From Rotaria sp. Silwood1 (lineage: Eukaryota > Rotifera > Eurotatoria > Philodinida > Philodinidae), in contig CAJNOP010000284.1 in the NCBI GenBank assembly GCA_905250075.1, positions 51,187 through 115,186 of the forward strand: a stretch of DNA of 64,000 nt, read 5' to 3'. The position numbers and the translations under genes were made by a program. The stretch's first letter is position 1. Every line of letters begins with the position of its first letter. Of this stretch, positions 48,675 to 59,991 are shown piece by piece. Under the pieces are notes generated by a model. That model ran no database searches and was not told where the DNA came from. It was given only the letters and a program-made list of their open reading frames with translations.

Positions 48675-49879
48675 CTACCAATAAATATTATCCTTTGAAA
48701 AGCATAAATAGATAATATGTTTATCGTTCGTAGCATCATATTCACACTTTTTAATCACAAATACCGGCAATCCAAATCCCCATATTAAAAATTCTTCTTC
48801 TTCTGAAAAATTTGACAGATGAGCAATTGAAGCTCCGCAGTAAGCTGTACGACTACGGAGCATTTTCTAAATGGAATAAAGAAGAAATTCGTTTCTCTAC
48901 AGCTTTTCAGCTGACCAAAAAAAAATTCTACCTTTGGAGTGCTACCTGGATCATCGGGTTGGTATTCCCGTAAATCTATAATCATAAGAGTATTTCCATA
49001 AATCTCTGCTAGAGCTCGATTTTTGCTTGTCGATACAAACGAATAAAACTGAATTTCACGGCCTGATGTATATTCTGCTCTTTCAGCATCACTGAGATTT
49101 ACTCCACGATAAACTATCTTTGTTGTATTATCTGCAAATTCCTTCAAAGCTATATGCAAAAGATAACAAAATGGACCAAGAGTTTTCACATGTTCTTCGG
49201 TAAATTCTCTAGAAGTGCGAAGAACTTTATTTATTAACTTGAACCAAAAGCCATCTCGCGTATAGAGAAAAATACAAGTTTCACCAATCACTTTAGACAG
49301 AGCCAAACTTTCTCGTTTAGGCGCTGTCCCATGATGTTTTACTGCTAATAATTGCTGAGCTAACCATTCTGCTTCGCGTTGTTTTCCCAAGGCAGTACCT
49401 TCGGTGATAATTCCCGTTGCTGCATCTTCGACGACTGCCGAAAATGTTTTGCTACCACAACCTTTCTGGTTAATATATCGATTATGAATTTCCTGCCGAG
49501 CTTGCGGATCAAGGCCAAATTCTTCGTCAGACGGTTCCCAAGGTATCGGAAGTGACGTAGAAAATCGTTCGGTGCGCAGTGAAGCATTTGCTTTACTTTT
49601 GATTACGGAGAAACGTTTGATAAAATGTACATTAGACTTGTCCGATTTTGTGTAATCTAGCATATAACCTAAGTCAACTAAACGATCGCCGTCAATTTCA
49701 ACTTCTGTTTTTCCATCCATGAAAGCGTCTTCGATGATTTCATTTTCAATATCACTGTATTTTTCCCATGACTCTGGCTCACAGTTTGGCAAGTTATCAG
49801 ATAAATTCCAACACCATTGAAAATTTCTTGGCCTACGAAGAATTGGTGTTTGCGACTCATAATTTAATGCGGTAGCCAT
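48675..49879 (-). CDS. WWE-domain mono-ADP-ribosyltransferase (R-S-E type)
   Basis: Two minus-strand exons (49879-48932 and 48866-48675) join in phase 0 to 379 residues. Residues about 15-90 are a WWE domain (FQWCWNLSDNLPNCEPESWE, KYSDIENEIIEDAF, VEIDGDRLVDLGYM), a fold that binds iso-ADP-ribose or ADP-ribose termini. Residues about 170-375 are an ART catalytic domain: KIVYRGVNLSDAE (first-strand Arg), QFYSFVSTSKNRALA (S-T-S), and in exon 2 IAHLSNFSEEEEFLI with the E-x-E glutamates, then VFVIKKCEYDATNDKHIIYL. All three R-S-E elements are present, so activity as an arginine-type ADP-ribosyltransferase is plausible. No signal peptide is seen, so it is probably intracellular. WWE-ART fusions are common in bdelloids. 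It lies 6 kb from the macro-PARP gene on the opposite strand. Confidence 0.88.
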
Positions 49880-51070
49880 AATTATGAAAAAATCTTGAAA
49901 GATCGATCGAAAGGATTCAGAATGAATATACCTTATTTTAGAATTATTTTATACGCGAGCGTTTACGTTAGGTTATTTTCTACCTTACCAAAATTATTCT
50001 GACACGCTTTCACCTCCTGCTTCTTTTTTGATTATGAATTATATTCAAAACATCTTTCCTTATCTTTTCTCACTTTTTTAAAAGCAGAGCGTAGATAGGT
50101 CTAATTGCTTATTTGGTGGCACAATAAGCAAATTGACGCAGAAAACCATTACAATTTTTTTTGTTAGTCTTCAATCTGTGAAAATTCATTGTATGACAAG
50201 AGTCGAATAAATTTAAACATTCTAGCCTAAATATATGCTTTTACGTTCGATTCTATGATTATCGATGCCACTCCTTAGCTCAATTTAAAAGTCGGCTTTT
50301 TCATCCTTTCAGACACACTACACATGTACTTAGTAGTGTGTTTAAATCGATTCCTGTAGATATAATAGATATTTACAACAATCTTATTTGACATGTTACT
50401 CACTGCTTCTAATAATAACAAACAACAAAGACCAACAAAAAATAAAGCAATCATGAAAAATAAGAAAGATGTTCTGTTGAAAAAAGAGATATAAATAAAA
50501 GTAGATCCTTATTATGATAATCGATTATCTTGGAAAACAATTAAATTCTACGTTAATTCAAAGTTTAAGTCTCGAAGAAGTTACTTTACAAATTTATAGC
50601 AAATTTTTGCTCATATAACTCATGAGCGAGATAATTAACAATAGGTTATTATTTTCAATAGTGTAACTAACGAAAGAATTATTCTATTTTTTTTTTCTCG
50701 GTTAGACGCGATAAAAAGAAATGATTCATCTACATGTAAATGTTGAAATAAATAGAAGGTTAAAGTGGTGCTTTTTCTTTATTCAATAGCAATCCAAGGG
50801 TGTGACTATGACTTGCCTTTTCGTCTACACTCACATTCCAAACCAACAGCTTGACAAAAACAATACATGTATGGTCATGTTAACGCATTTTATTCGTTCT
50901 TGCGTTCGTCACATTGCTTTTATTTTTTCATTCTTGAAGTAAATAAAAACTTGCACAACCATGATGAAAGTTAACAACACATTATCAAAAAACAAATCGC
51001 GATAAAGAAAAAGAAGTTTTAACAGACATTCATTATAGTGAAGCATACTGTTTGAAAGGAAGCAACATTG
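49880..51070. other. Intergenic, no gene; upstream region of divergent ART and F-box genes
   Basis: AT-rich and without ORFs of note. It contains a weak telomere-like block at 50798-50844. Confidence 0.55.
50798..50844. repeat. Weak telomere-like block 6
   Basis: GGGTGTGACTATGACTTG on the left and CTACACTCACATTCCAAACC on the right. Only a few units survive; included because the G-then-C layout matches the other blocks. Confidence 0.35.
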
Positions 51071-52592
51071 ATGTCTGACAAAGTTTCTTCGCCTTTCTTA
51101 ACAGTACCTGCCGAGCTTGTTTTTTGCATTCTGGACAATCTCGACGATTTCACAATTTTTTGTTCTGTTCGTAATGTGTGTACGCGACTGAATGCAATCG
51201 TCGATTCATATCATCGATATGAAGTAAGTTTTATTTCTATCATAGAGTTTTATTTCAATCTTCTTCAAGATATCATTCAGTTTAATAAATCATCATTCTC
51301 GTATTTTACTGATTAATTTTAGAATAGTAAAAAAATCGAGAATAACTTTCTCATGTAAGATCAATATTACTGAAAAGAAAAGCATGTATTACATTATTCA
51401 AGATATTTTTGAGAGTTTTATTGAGGTTCTTATTTTTCAGCAAAGACTTATGAAACAGACAACTAATGGGAGTTCTTTGACAGCTTATAAATAAAGAAAT
51501 GAAACATTAAAAAGTTCAGCACTTTCGCTGAAAACTCTTTTTTAGAGAAAACTCAATCTCAATCATTATGAAATTGCTGAAAACGAGGCCAAGGTTCTTG
51601 CTAATGCTCTCATGAACGATACGGTGATACATTGTTTACTACTCATCCTTCTCTTAACAAGTAAAACATTTTTAACAGACAATCCTCACACTCAGCCTTA
51701 CATGGAATGAAATTAAAGACCAAGGGACAAAGCATATTGCCGATGCTCTCAGAACCAACAGAGTAACAGACTACTTGATATACATTTTTCTCTAGACAGT
51801 TTAGAGTTCTCATACAGACACTGACCACACTTCATCTGAGTTCTAATATCATTAGAGAGTATGGAGCAAGGCATCTTGCAAATGCTCTCAGAGACAACAC
51901 GGTAATATACCATTCATTATTCAATTTCCTCTAGATAATTTACTGTTTTCACACAGAGTCTCATCACACTCGACCTTCAAGCAAATGCAATCAAAGACAA
52001 AGGGGTGAAGTATCTTGCAGATGCTCTCACAAATAACATGGTAACATAGCATTTCTTACACATCTTCCTTTGGGCAATTGAGAGTTATGTAGACGCTCAC
52101 TACACTTGATCTTCAAAGGAATGAGATCGGTAACGAAGGAGCAAAGTATCTTGCTTATGTTCTCACAAACAGCATGGTAATGCACCATTTCCTATCGATA
52201 TTTGTCTTACAAACCTCATGATTTCACACAGACTCTCACTATACTAAACCTTCAAATGAATGATATTAGAGAGACAGGGGCGAAATATCTTGCCAATTCA
52301 CTGACAAGCAACACAGTAACATAAGATTCCCAATCAAGTTTTCTCTAAATTGTATAGAGATTTGAAGCAGACACTCACAATACTCAATCTTGCTCATAAT
52401 GCAATTGGAGTTGAAGGTGCGCAGCATCTTGCCAATGCTCTCAGAAACAATACGGTAATAGAGGACTTATTGCTCATCTTCCTCTAAGCAATTTACAGTT
52501 TTACACAGATACTCACCAAACTGGTTCTGACCGACAGTCAAATCCAAGATGAAGGGGTGAAACAATTAGCAAATGTTTTCACCAAGAATATG
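51071..52592 (+). CDS. F-box protein with NLRC-type leucine-rich repeats, one exon per repeat
   Basis: Exon 1 (51071-51223) encodes an F-box: FLTVPAELVFCILDNLDDFT and FCSVRNVCTRLNAIVDSYHR. After a 322-bp intron come eight LRR exons, all phase 0: 51546-51623 (78 nt), then seven of exactly 84 nt at 51679, 51818, 51957, 52093, 52232, 52371 and 52509. Each encodes one 26-28 residue repeat of the ribonuclease-inhibitor/NLRC3 type, for example TLTTLDLQRNEIGNEGAKYL. F-box/LRR proteins select substrates for SCF ubiquitin ligases. Introns are 52-55 bp and similar to each other. The last donor (52593) has no convincing next exon; AAAAAAAACAG at 52634 could lead to a tiny last exon ending TGA near 52671. 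Block 7 and a gap follow, so the 3' end may be lost. Confidence 0.85.
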
Positions 52593-52965
52593 GTAATACA
52601 TGATTTCCTACTTAGCTTTCTCTACACTGTAAAAAAAACAGAAGCACAATAATAAATCCTTTTTTCATATGTGAGATTTTTATAAACTCTTTTAGAATGT
52701 TTTATGAAAAGTTACTCGAAAACCGTGTATGTTTTAATGTAGCCTTCCAAAGGGTATATGAAAGAATTTCCTATATAGTTACTCTTAACATTGAAGTTCT
52801 GAATTTACATAAATCTAAAAAAATTGTTTTGTTCCATTGAACTTAATATTATATTGTTGAATTCACATAATTCTAAAGATAAAAGAGTATCATTTTGTGC
52901 ATAAAATCGTTTTCTTTGTTCTTTAACTTATTGTGAATTCAACGATTCATCATAAAGAGCAACTG

Positions 52966-53120
52966 GGTGTGGGTGTGGGTGTGGGTGGGTGTGTGGGTGT
53001 GGGTGTGGGTGTGATTTGTATATAAAGGAGCCCCACACCCACACCCACATCCACACCCACACCCACATCCACACCCACACCCACACCCACACCCACACCC
53101 ACACCCACACCCACACCCAC
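52966..53120. repeat. Telomere-like head-to-head block 7, runs into gap
   Basis: A 50-bp near-perfect TGTGGG array (52966-53015), spacer TTTGTATATAAAGGAG, then a CCCACA array (53031-53120) that is cut by N. It is the least decayed array in the window; the gap probably reflects unresolved repeat length. Confidence 0.93.
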
Positions 53121-53220
53121 NNNNNNNNNNNNNNNNNNNNNNNNNNNNNNNNNNNNNNNNNNNNNNNNNNNNNNNNNNNNNNNNNNNNNNNNNNNNNNNN
53201 NNNNNNNNNNNNNNNNNNNN
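53121..53220. other. Assembly gap (100 N) inside CCCACA array
   Basis: Exactly 100 N, beginning inside the C-rich array; true size unknown. Confidence 1.
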
Positions 53221-53249
53221 ACCTAAGGGTACCTTCATAGTATAGCACT

Positions 53250-53397
53250 TGAGGACCCAAGTATCCTCACTAGGATAACCATATGAGGACCCAAGTATCT
53301 CTCATAGGATAGCCATATAAGGACTCAAATACTTCTCATAGGACAGCCATATGAGGACTCAAGCACCCTCGCCAGAGTAGCCCGACGAGGATCCAAG
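53250..53397 (+). repeat. 34-bp minisatellite, about 4.4 copies
   Basis: Copies start at 53250, 53284, 53318, 53352 and 53386 with consensus TGAGGACCCAAGTATCTCTC plus ATAGGATAGCCATA. Divergence increases to the right. It may continue leftwards through the gap. Confidence 0.9.
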
Positions 53398-53431
53398 AAC
53401 TGGGAATGGTCTTTTCTTACCCATGGCAAAA

Positions 53432-53625
53432 GCACTTTAACTTTAACTTTTTTTTAAAGTTAAAGTGTTAAAATTTTTACTTGAATTGAAGTTTAAAGTT
53501 TTAAAATGTTCACTCTAATTAAAGTTTAAAGCTTTAAAGTATTTCACTTTAGTTAAAGTTTAAAGTTTAAAGCAAAACACTTTAAGCTTTAATACTTTTT
53601 TAAAGTGTTTTTAAAGTTAAAGTGC
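53432..53625. mobile_element. Small MITE-like inverted repeat built of CTTTAA/TTAAAG words
   Basis: Ends GCACTTTAACTTTAAC and its complement (GTTAAAGTGC) enclose 194 bp made almost wholly of CTTTAAAC/TTTAAAG variants. The right flank GCCACCCTA suggests a hAT-style end (TAGGGTGGC when inverted); the left flank is decayed and no clear TSD was found. Confidence 0.55.
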
Positions 53626-53657
53626 CACCCTAACTCATACGCAAACCCACATCCCGT

Positions 53658-53930
53658 ACTTCCTTGTACTTCACTTTACTTCATTGATACTTCATGCTAC
53701 TTCATTGGCACTTCACTGATACTTCATTGGTACTTCAGTGATACTTCATGGTACTTCATTGGTACTTCAGTAGTACTTCAGTAGTACTTCACTCTATTTC
53801 ACTAGTACTTCACTAGTACTTCACTCTACTTCACTTTATTTCAATCTACTTCACTAGTACTTCACTAGTACTTCACTCTACTTCACTAGTACTTCACGCT
53901 ACTTCACTTGTACTTCAAAAAAATTTTGAA
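53658..53930 (+). repeat. TACTTCACTAG minisatellite (about 11-bp unit)
   Basis: Roughly 25 copies of TACTTCA followed by 3-4 variable bases (CTAG, TTGG, CTC). It ends in a small hairpin (TACTTCAAAAAAATTTTGAAGTA) directly left of the EF-hand coding fragment. Confidence 0.9.
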
Positions 53931-53974
53931 GTAGATGAAGTCTCGCTTTTCCCCCCTTGAGTGCCTAGCTACTC

Positions 53975-54369
53975 GTCAGTGCCGAAATTATTTTGGACTG
54001 AATTCGCACAGGTCTTGAAAGTATTTATGTTGGGTAATCAACAAGAACGTGAATCTGACATTCAAGACGCTTTTGATATTCTCGACCAACAGACAAGAGG
54101 CAAATATGCCAGACCAATCAATCTGTCAGATGGCATGCTTTCACATGATGAATTACGAGCGTTCTTAATAATTATTTGCCCTCAAGTAGTTCTTAATTTA
54201 ATAAAAGCAATCATTATGTACCTCTCATCATCACTATTTCTTTCAGGAACACAGCCATGCCTGCATCCATCTAGCTGACTCAAATAGCGGTGGTCAAATT
54301 ACTCCACTTGAATTCGCTCAAATGATCAAGTCGGGACAGACAAGAGACATCGCTTGTGGTTGCATATAA
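53975..54369 (+). pseudogene. EF-hand calcium-binding protein, 5'-truncated fragment
   Basis: Exon A (about 53975-54185) encodes KVFMLGNQQERESDIQDAFD then ILDQQTRGKYARP and DGMLSHDELRAFLI, an EF-hand with a long insertion in its loop. After a 61-bp intron, exon B (54247-54369) encodes HACIHLADSNSGGQITPLEF (loop D-S-N-S-G-G-Q-I-T-P-L-E) and ends DIACGCI-stop. This is the C-terminal half of a calmodulin-like protein. Upstream the frame degenerates into the TACTTCA minisatellite and no start codon remains, so the gene has lost its N-terminal half. Splice sites and both EF loops look preserved; truncation may be recent. Confidence 0.7.
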
Positions 54370-56885
54370 TGGTTTGAATAAGAACTACTCAATGCGTGTA
54401 TTTTACGAGATTTCTTAGAACACTTTGATCTATGTTCTTTTCAAATAAAGATTATAGATGAAGTTTTTAGAAAAAAAGTAAATACCTCTCACGTGAAAGA
54501 AGAATGAAGGTATGAAAGAGAGAATACTCACATCCACTCCTCCATTTACATCCCGTCTGGAACCGAATCGAGATTTTAATGAATTATATATTATATTGTA
54601 GCTATATGTTTTTTTTTCTATCTCAAAGGACATATAACAGGAAGTGGCGCATATAAAAATCAATTGCAAACGCCCTGAATTGATGTTTTAGATGATATGC
54701 AATAAAACCATATTCAATGAAACATTAAAGAGAAGTAATATTAATGTTGTTCTGAGTGGTTCGTAATAAAAAAAAAACATATAATCTTTAGATGATAGAT
54801 TTCCTTCTATCAAGACAAAATAGGCTTACAATAATTCAAAAAGTTCTGCATTCTTGTCGAATACATAATGTAATGAGAACATACTGATGACCGAATAAAA
54901 TTTCCATGACTTTTTTAAAGTTATTTTACTCACAATAAGTAACATTGGATATGTTAAATTTTATTTAAATTCGATACTAAAATACTGTTTTCAATTCTGA
55001 GAATGATTCGTGACTCAGATTCAACCGTTCATGCATGTGTTTTATTTGTGCTTATTTTATCAGTTATCTTCGGTATTTAATAGTTTCAAGCCCGAGTTAC
55101 CGTCTGATAAGATCGATATAATTATGTATGTTAAATGTCCATAATTCTGAGAAGAGTAAAACTGTTTTTACAACAACATAAAACTTAATTTGATGTTGTG
55201 CTTTCAATAGAACAGAAAGAGAATATATAAATACAAACATACATCAGAAGTTTGCCTTTAGTTTTAATTGTCGCTAGTTTTGCAGTATGCATTGGGCACT
55301 TTAGTTGCCTTAAAGAAGCTAATTGTCTATAATGCACTGTTACGACTAGTTCTGAGAAGTGTTGATGATGCAACGCATTCATCTCTCTTTGGTAGACAAA
55401 CATTGTATAATTTACTGGCGATATTAACACTAGAAAAGTTCCCAGAAAAGTAATACACTATACCTGTCACTTATGCAAAGAACAAATGTAGAACTGCATG
55501 ATTCATCATATATGATCATCTAGCATATTGCAATAACTTAGCCCATTTTCTCCTACTTCAATGAATGTATCAAAAAATTGAGTTTCTGCCACAATCTTCA
55601 GCAAAACACATGGCTTCATAATTAAATTATGCATGACAAACATACTCTCACGTAGTACAGAAATTAAAAAATAATAGCTAACAAACAGGAGTGATGTTTG
55701 AGACTAAAATATCCTAATGTTGACACGAAACTGAGAGGTACTCACTTAAAAGTTCAGTAGGTCGAGAATGCAAACAGAAGCATTTTGAAATTAATTGTTT
55801 TCATTAAACATGACAAAAATGGATGAAAATAGTCTGTCATCTCGATGAAATTTTCATCAAGAGGTGTCTCTTTGATGGAAAAATTTGTGATTAATAGTTA
55901 AAGACACAATCAGAATGATAACTTTCGCACATTTTAATGCTGGAATAAACAAGCAGTGTATCTATTCTACCAAATAATATAGAATTTTGTTGACTTTTGA
56001 GCAAACTTACTTGTAGTCAAAAACTTTACCGAAATCACAAATCACTTTCATATTTTTTGAATGATCTGCGTAAACTATTGGTTTCAAGCTGTATTTGCTG
56101 TTTATATTAACCGAAAACAACACAGTTACGTGCATTCTATTTAGATTGCTAGAAGTTGCTGAACACTAGTTGCCTGCATTCTTACATTATTCAATATCTA
56201 ATCGAGTATCTCTAAGTCTTTCATTGACATAAACACTACTAAAGGACAGAGTTTGAATTCATCAGGATTATAGTTTCATCAAGCATTTGTCAATTTTAAA
56301 ACTACACTAATACAAAGCATCTGATTAATCACTAGTCGTGAATACTTTCTGGTTTTGAATCCTAGACCAAGACTCATCATTATTTTCTTCGTATTCCTTC
56401 TTTCCTATGTATAATTAGAGACGTCTAACATCTTTTATTTAATCAGAACAATTGAAACTTAATATTAAATGTTAAGTAATAGATGTTTAAGTTGAGTTCA
56501 ACGATCTGCCTATATATTATGATAATTTTTCCTGTTTCTATGGTTCGTTTCGTTTCTGTTTTTAGAACTCTATCATAGTTAAGCATGCATATGCAACAGT
56601 TCATTTGTTGTACTGGTGACATGTGGAGCGATCGTTGTACTGCATGGAATATGTTTCATCTCAGGCAAATAAAGCATATGAAAGATAAATCTATATGAAA
56701 AATGTGTTCGAACTATATTTTCTGATCGATGATACTTTGGAGCTGATTCAGACACAATTGAAAGCAGAACTACCTATGAGGATTTTGGAGATTTACCTGA
56801 TTACCTCTTATAATTTTGTTTTTGGATTTCAGGAGAACAAAATACGACTAAGTTCATGATGACAGAACATTCTGTCATACGGGAT
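54370..56885. other. Intergenic; one possible orphan exon
   Basis: Around 55283-55453 a plus-strand frame follows a possible acceptor (GTTTTGCAG) and reads YALGTLVALKKLIVYNALLR to a stop; the opposite strand is also open there, so its status is uncertain. The remainder shows nothing. Confidence 0.4.
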
Positions 56886-57079
56886 GTGTGGGTGTGGGCC
56901 TTCTCTCTGACTACACCCACATACATCCACACCCACATCCACACCCACATACTCACACACACACCCACACTCCACACCCACACCCCACACCCACACCCAC
57001 ACTCACACTCACCCACACCCACACCCACACCCACACCCACACCCACACCCCACACCCACACTCACCCACACCCACACCC
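56886..57079. repeat. Telomere-like head-to-head block 8, long C arm
   Basis: A short G arm GTGTGGGTGTGGG, spacer CCTTCTCTCTGACTA, then about 165 bp of CCCACA with TCCACA, CTCACA and CCCCACA variants (56915-57079). The imbalance of arm lengths is marked. Confidence 0.9.
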
Positions 57080-57409
57080 TCGAATTTGATTATAGTCTTT
57101 TTAAAATTTGTATATAAACAAAGTGCGCCTTATAAAGATTGTTTACGGCAGTAAATCCTGTATACGACAATCTTGGTAAAATATGATGACAGTTCTGCGC
57201 ATCAAAATAAGAACCGAAATGGCTTACTTACTGCAGTGTTGTTTTCATCAAACACTGGCCTATTGCTGTGGGATGAAAAAGCTGCTGGCATACGCGTTAT
57301 CTAATCCTTGACAAACGAAATGTACGCAAATATCATTTTTGCTATTTCTTCTAATGCACCGAAATAAACATGTGCAATTTTTTCTCTTGAAACTTTGTCA
57401 ATCCATATG

Positions 57410-57417
57410 TATATAAG
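57410..57417 (+). promoter_or_regulatory. TATA box of the cysteine-rich peptide gene
   Basis: TATATAAG followed by GAGCAGC. Transcription would begin near 57440, giving a 5' UTR exon to 57492 (donor ACAG|GTAAG) joined to 57931 (acceptor ATTCATAG), seven bases before the ATG. Confidence 0.55.
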
Positions 57418-57937
57418 GAGCAGCAATCTATATCATACAATCAGGTTGTTTTAGAACAGCTATTGGAAGCAATCTTTTTGCGATCGTAACAGGTAAGAAG
57501 TTCGATGCATTGCAAAGTGGATTCTATCACTTTTCAAATAAACTGTTTTCTCCTGGAGAAAAATACTCTATTGTGAATTTTTGCATTTCGGAAAGTTTTC
57601 AAAATTGCTACAGATTTTGACGATCAAAAGTGAGTTTACTCTTTCCTTAAGGATACGTATGAGATGATAATCGAATTTCTTTGCTAGTCAATAAGTGTTC
57701 TATTTATCAATGAACTCTGTGTTTTTAAAAATCATATTAACCCAGATTATGTCTTCATGTTACAAATAAGTTCAGACACGGAAAGTTGATAACAGAAATT
57801 ATTCTTGGGAGTACATATCTCGATTAGAAATTGACAAGCAAAAGCCTTGGATCCAAGAGAATTTGAGAAAAGAACTTAGTAATGTCTCTACATTACTCTA
57901 TTATATCTAAATTTCTTTCATAATTCATAGTCACAAA

Positions 57938-58162
57938 ATGAGCAAAATAAAAACAATGATTTATTTGGTTTTGATCATGGCATTTTTGATGACATCCTGC
58001 AATGCAGGCAGCGCTCTAGAACGGCTGGTGCGACAGACACGAGGAAATTGTAGGACTACTTATGCTACTTGTTGTCTTATGAATCATAATAGTGATGCTA
58101 AGTGTTGTGGTGATCTTCCATGTTGTCCTTGGGCTAATTGTGCTAGTTTTATTGGACGTTAA
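57938..58162 (+). CDS. Small secreted cysteine-rich peptide precursor (8 Cys)
   Basis: An intact 74-residue precursor. Residues 1-23 are a signal peptide (KIKTMIYLVLIMAFLMTSC). A short propeptide with ERLVRQTR follows, possibly cut after the last Arg. The mature part (about 37-74) has eight cysteines in the pattern C-x6-CC-x9-CC-x4-CC-x4-C, with LPCCPWANC near the end; three CC pairs suggest a compact disulfide knot. The C-terminus is FIGR, and a final Gly-Arg is a common amidation signal. The gene has its own TATA box, a 5' UTR intron (57493-57930), a likely 3' UTR intron (58186-58282) and an AATAAA at 58474. Such peptides act as hormones, antimicrobials or effectors; which applies here is unknown, and I recognise no family. 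Confidence 0.75.
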   Translation: MSKIKTMIYLVLIMAFLMTSCNAGSALERLVRQTRGNCRTTYATCCLMNHNSDAKCCGDLPCCPWANCASFIGR

Positions 58163-58473
58163 TGTTGATTTTTGCAATACACCAGGTATGTTGTGCTAAT
58201 ATAATATTTCAATGATAATTTACCAAGAGAATATCAATGGTATTTTATCATACTTAACTAACTCAATATATTTTCTTTGTAGAAAACATGATGCAAATGA
58301 ACGTTTAAACTGAAAAACATACATTCTTATCAAGTATTATTATAATCATTGCACACTATCAATTAGTTCTTTTTCTGATTATCATCGAATATTATGACCA
58401 GTTAGTTTCTCTTCTATCACACTCAACTATTTTCCATGTTATTTTTCTCGATTTTTCAATAAGGTTCAATTTT

Positions 58474-58479
58474 AATAAA
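58474..58479 (+). terminator. Polyadenylation signal of the peptide gene
   Basis: AATAAA followed by a GTGT-containing stretch, about 310 bp after the stop codon and downstream of the probable 3' UTR intron. Confidence 0.5.
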
Positions 58480-59405
58480 ATGTGTACGTCGAAAACATGT
58501 CATTATTGCCTTACTTAGAACAAAATGAAACATTTAGAATCACTGTGAATAGGAATGAGAATGAGCTGCAATGATTGGTTTCAAGTCCACTCAAAATTTG
58601 AAGTATGTGGCAAAGAATGTATCACCACATAAGTTTTAGCACCTGTGATGAAATCTTTCCGGACTTGTAGAGTACTGTCTGAGAACATGAATGGTGAAAT
58701 GTATACTTCTTCAGCTGATGCAGAGCTGATTAGGTGGCTTCATACTAACGAGTGGACCATAAATAATCGTCCCCTTTAGTATTTTTAAGATTTCTCCTCT
58801 ATTATATCTGTGATTAAAACACTTTTTTTATCAAAGAATGGCGCTTAAAATTTTTTTCAAAGATGTTCTATGATTGGATTTGAAACTTATTTTAAATATA
58901 AATTAAATCACGGTAAATTTTTGTTGGTTCATCGTTACTTTCATATTTATTTTTTATAGCCTATCCATTATATAAAATGCAGCTTGACAGAAGAGCCGAT
59001 TTGTAAAAGGTGAAAACGGTAATAAAACAGATATCTCGGTGTCTGTCGAATGACGGAAAATTTTGTAGAGTAGATTTTTTTCTTCAAATCAGTATCTAAA
59101 CGAAGCAAAACACCATAGTGGAAAAGATCATCCAATTCTTGTTCTAATCGAAAGTTTTTGACTTGTCTGATATACCTTCAAATAGGTGACTTACAGCTGT
59201 TCTAAGACTAAGCATCACTCGAGTATGCCAGCGAGTTTAAGAAAGTTTTATTATGAATAAAACATAAGTGAAATGAGATCAAAAAAATTTGCATTCAGTA
59301 CTGTATAAACGTGAAGGGATAATCCAATAATATATCATGATGAGTAAATGAGAAATCGTTTTATTCAAAAACAATAACATAATAAACACATATTTGAAAA
59401 GAATA
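58480..59405. other. Intergenic, nothing recognised
   Basis: No supported gene or repeat. Confidence 0.5.
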
Positions 59406-59984
59406 TCAATTGAATTCATTATCCTCTGTTTCTTCATTCTCAATTTCGTAGTCCTGAACGAGCTGCTCTTTTTCATTGCGAGTTGAGTCGGAGAGCTGAC
59501 CGGCCATTCGAAGAAACTCAACGGTGGGATCCAAGTTCAACGCCCGACAACGATTCATGAACATGTATTTAGCCAAATGAGATGGAAAAAGTCATTTTTG
59601 CGATGATATTGAGGCATGACGACTTCTGTGTGTCTCCAAGAAGTTTCGATGGAATTGATACACGCACCAGTTTCAGGATCTTTGAAAGTGATCGAATGAA
59701 TAAGCTTCAGGTGTTGATAGCCCTCCTCACCCAAACTGTCGTAAGAATTCCAACAATCGGAGATGATAGTTGTTCTTGGAAAGATCCAGTCCTTGATGAT
59801 AGGAATCAGCGTAGCTGCATCTCTAAAATTTTAACAACACAGCATCAGTTCAATACACTGCAACTTCTAAGTCGTACTAATTTATCTCTCTTCAAAAAAA
59901 TAAAACAAACCTTTTCTCAATTGGAATCATCGCAATACGACCGGTCCCTTGTTCAAATATTCCAAACACCCATTGACCTTCGAC
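59406..59984 (-). mobile_element. Merlin (IS1016/ISXO2-like) DNA transposon, transposase 3' fragment
   Basis: The minus strand encodes the DDE domain of an ISXO2-type transposase. Exon 59984-59911 reads VEGQWVFGIFEQGTGRIAMI; after an 88-bp intron, from 59822, come RDAATLIPIIKDWIFPRTTI, IISDCWNSYDSLGEEGYQHL (catalytic Asp), and HSITFKDPETGACINSIETS with WRH (catalytic Glu). Near 59585 the reading shifts by one base; the other frame then continues HLAKYMFMNRCRALNLDPTV and EFLRMAGQL to a stop at 59406. The N-terminal zinc-ribbon part and first Asp are absent: homology begins at Val 59984, eight bases from telomere-like block 9. No terminal repeats were seen. Merlin elements are bacterial-IS-related cut-and-paste transposons. 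This copy is dead. Confidence 0.85.
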
Positions 59985-59991
59985 TTAGGTA

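Noticed and set aside
52928-53260. Open frames of repeated Cys-Gly, Val-Trp or His-Thr across telomere-like arrays (also 56801-57154 and 63795-63998)
   Set aside because: These are translations of TGTGGG/CCCACA repeats with a length multiple of three; some even run across N. No coding signal.
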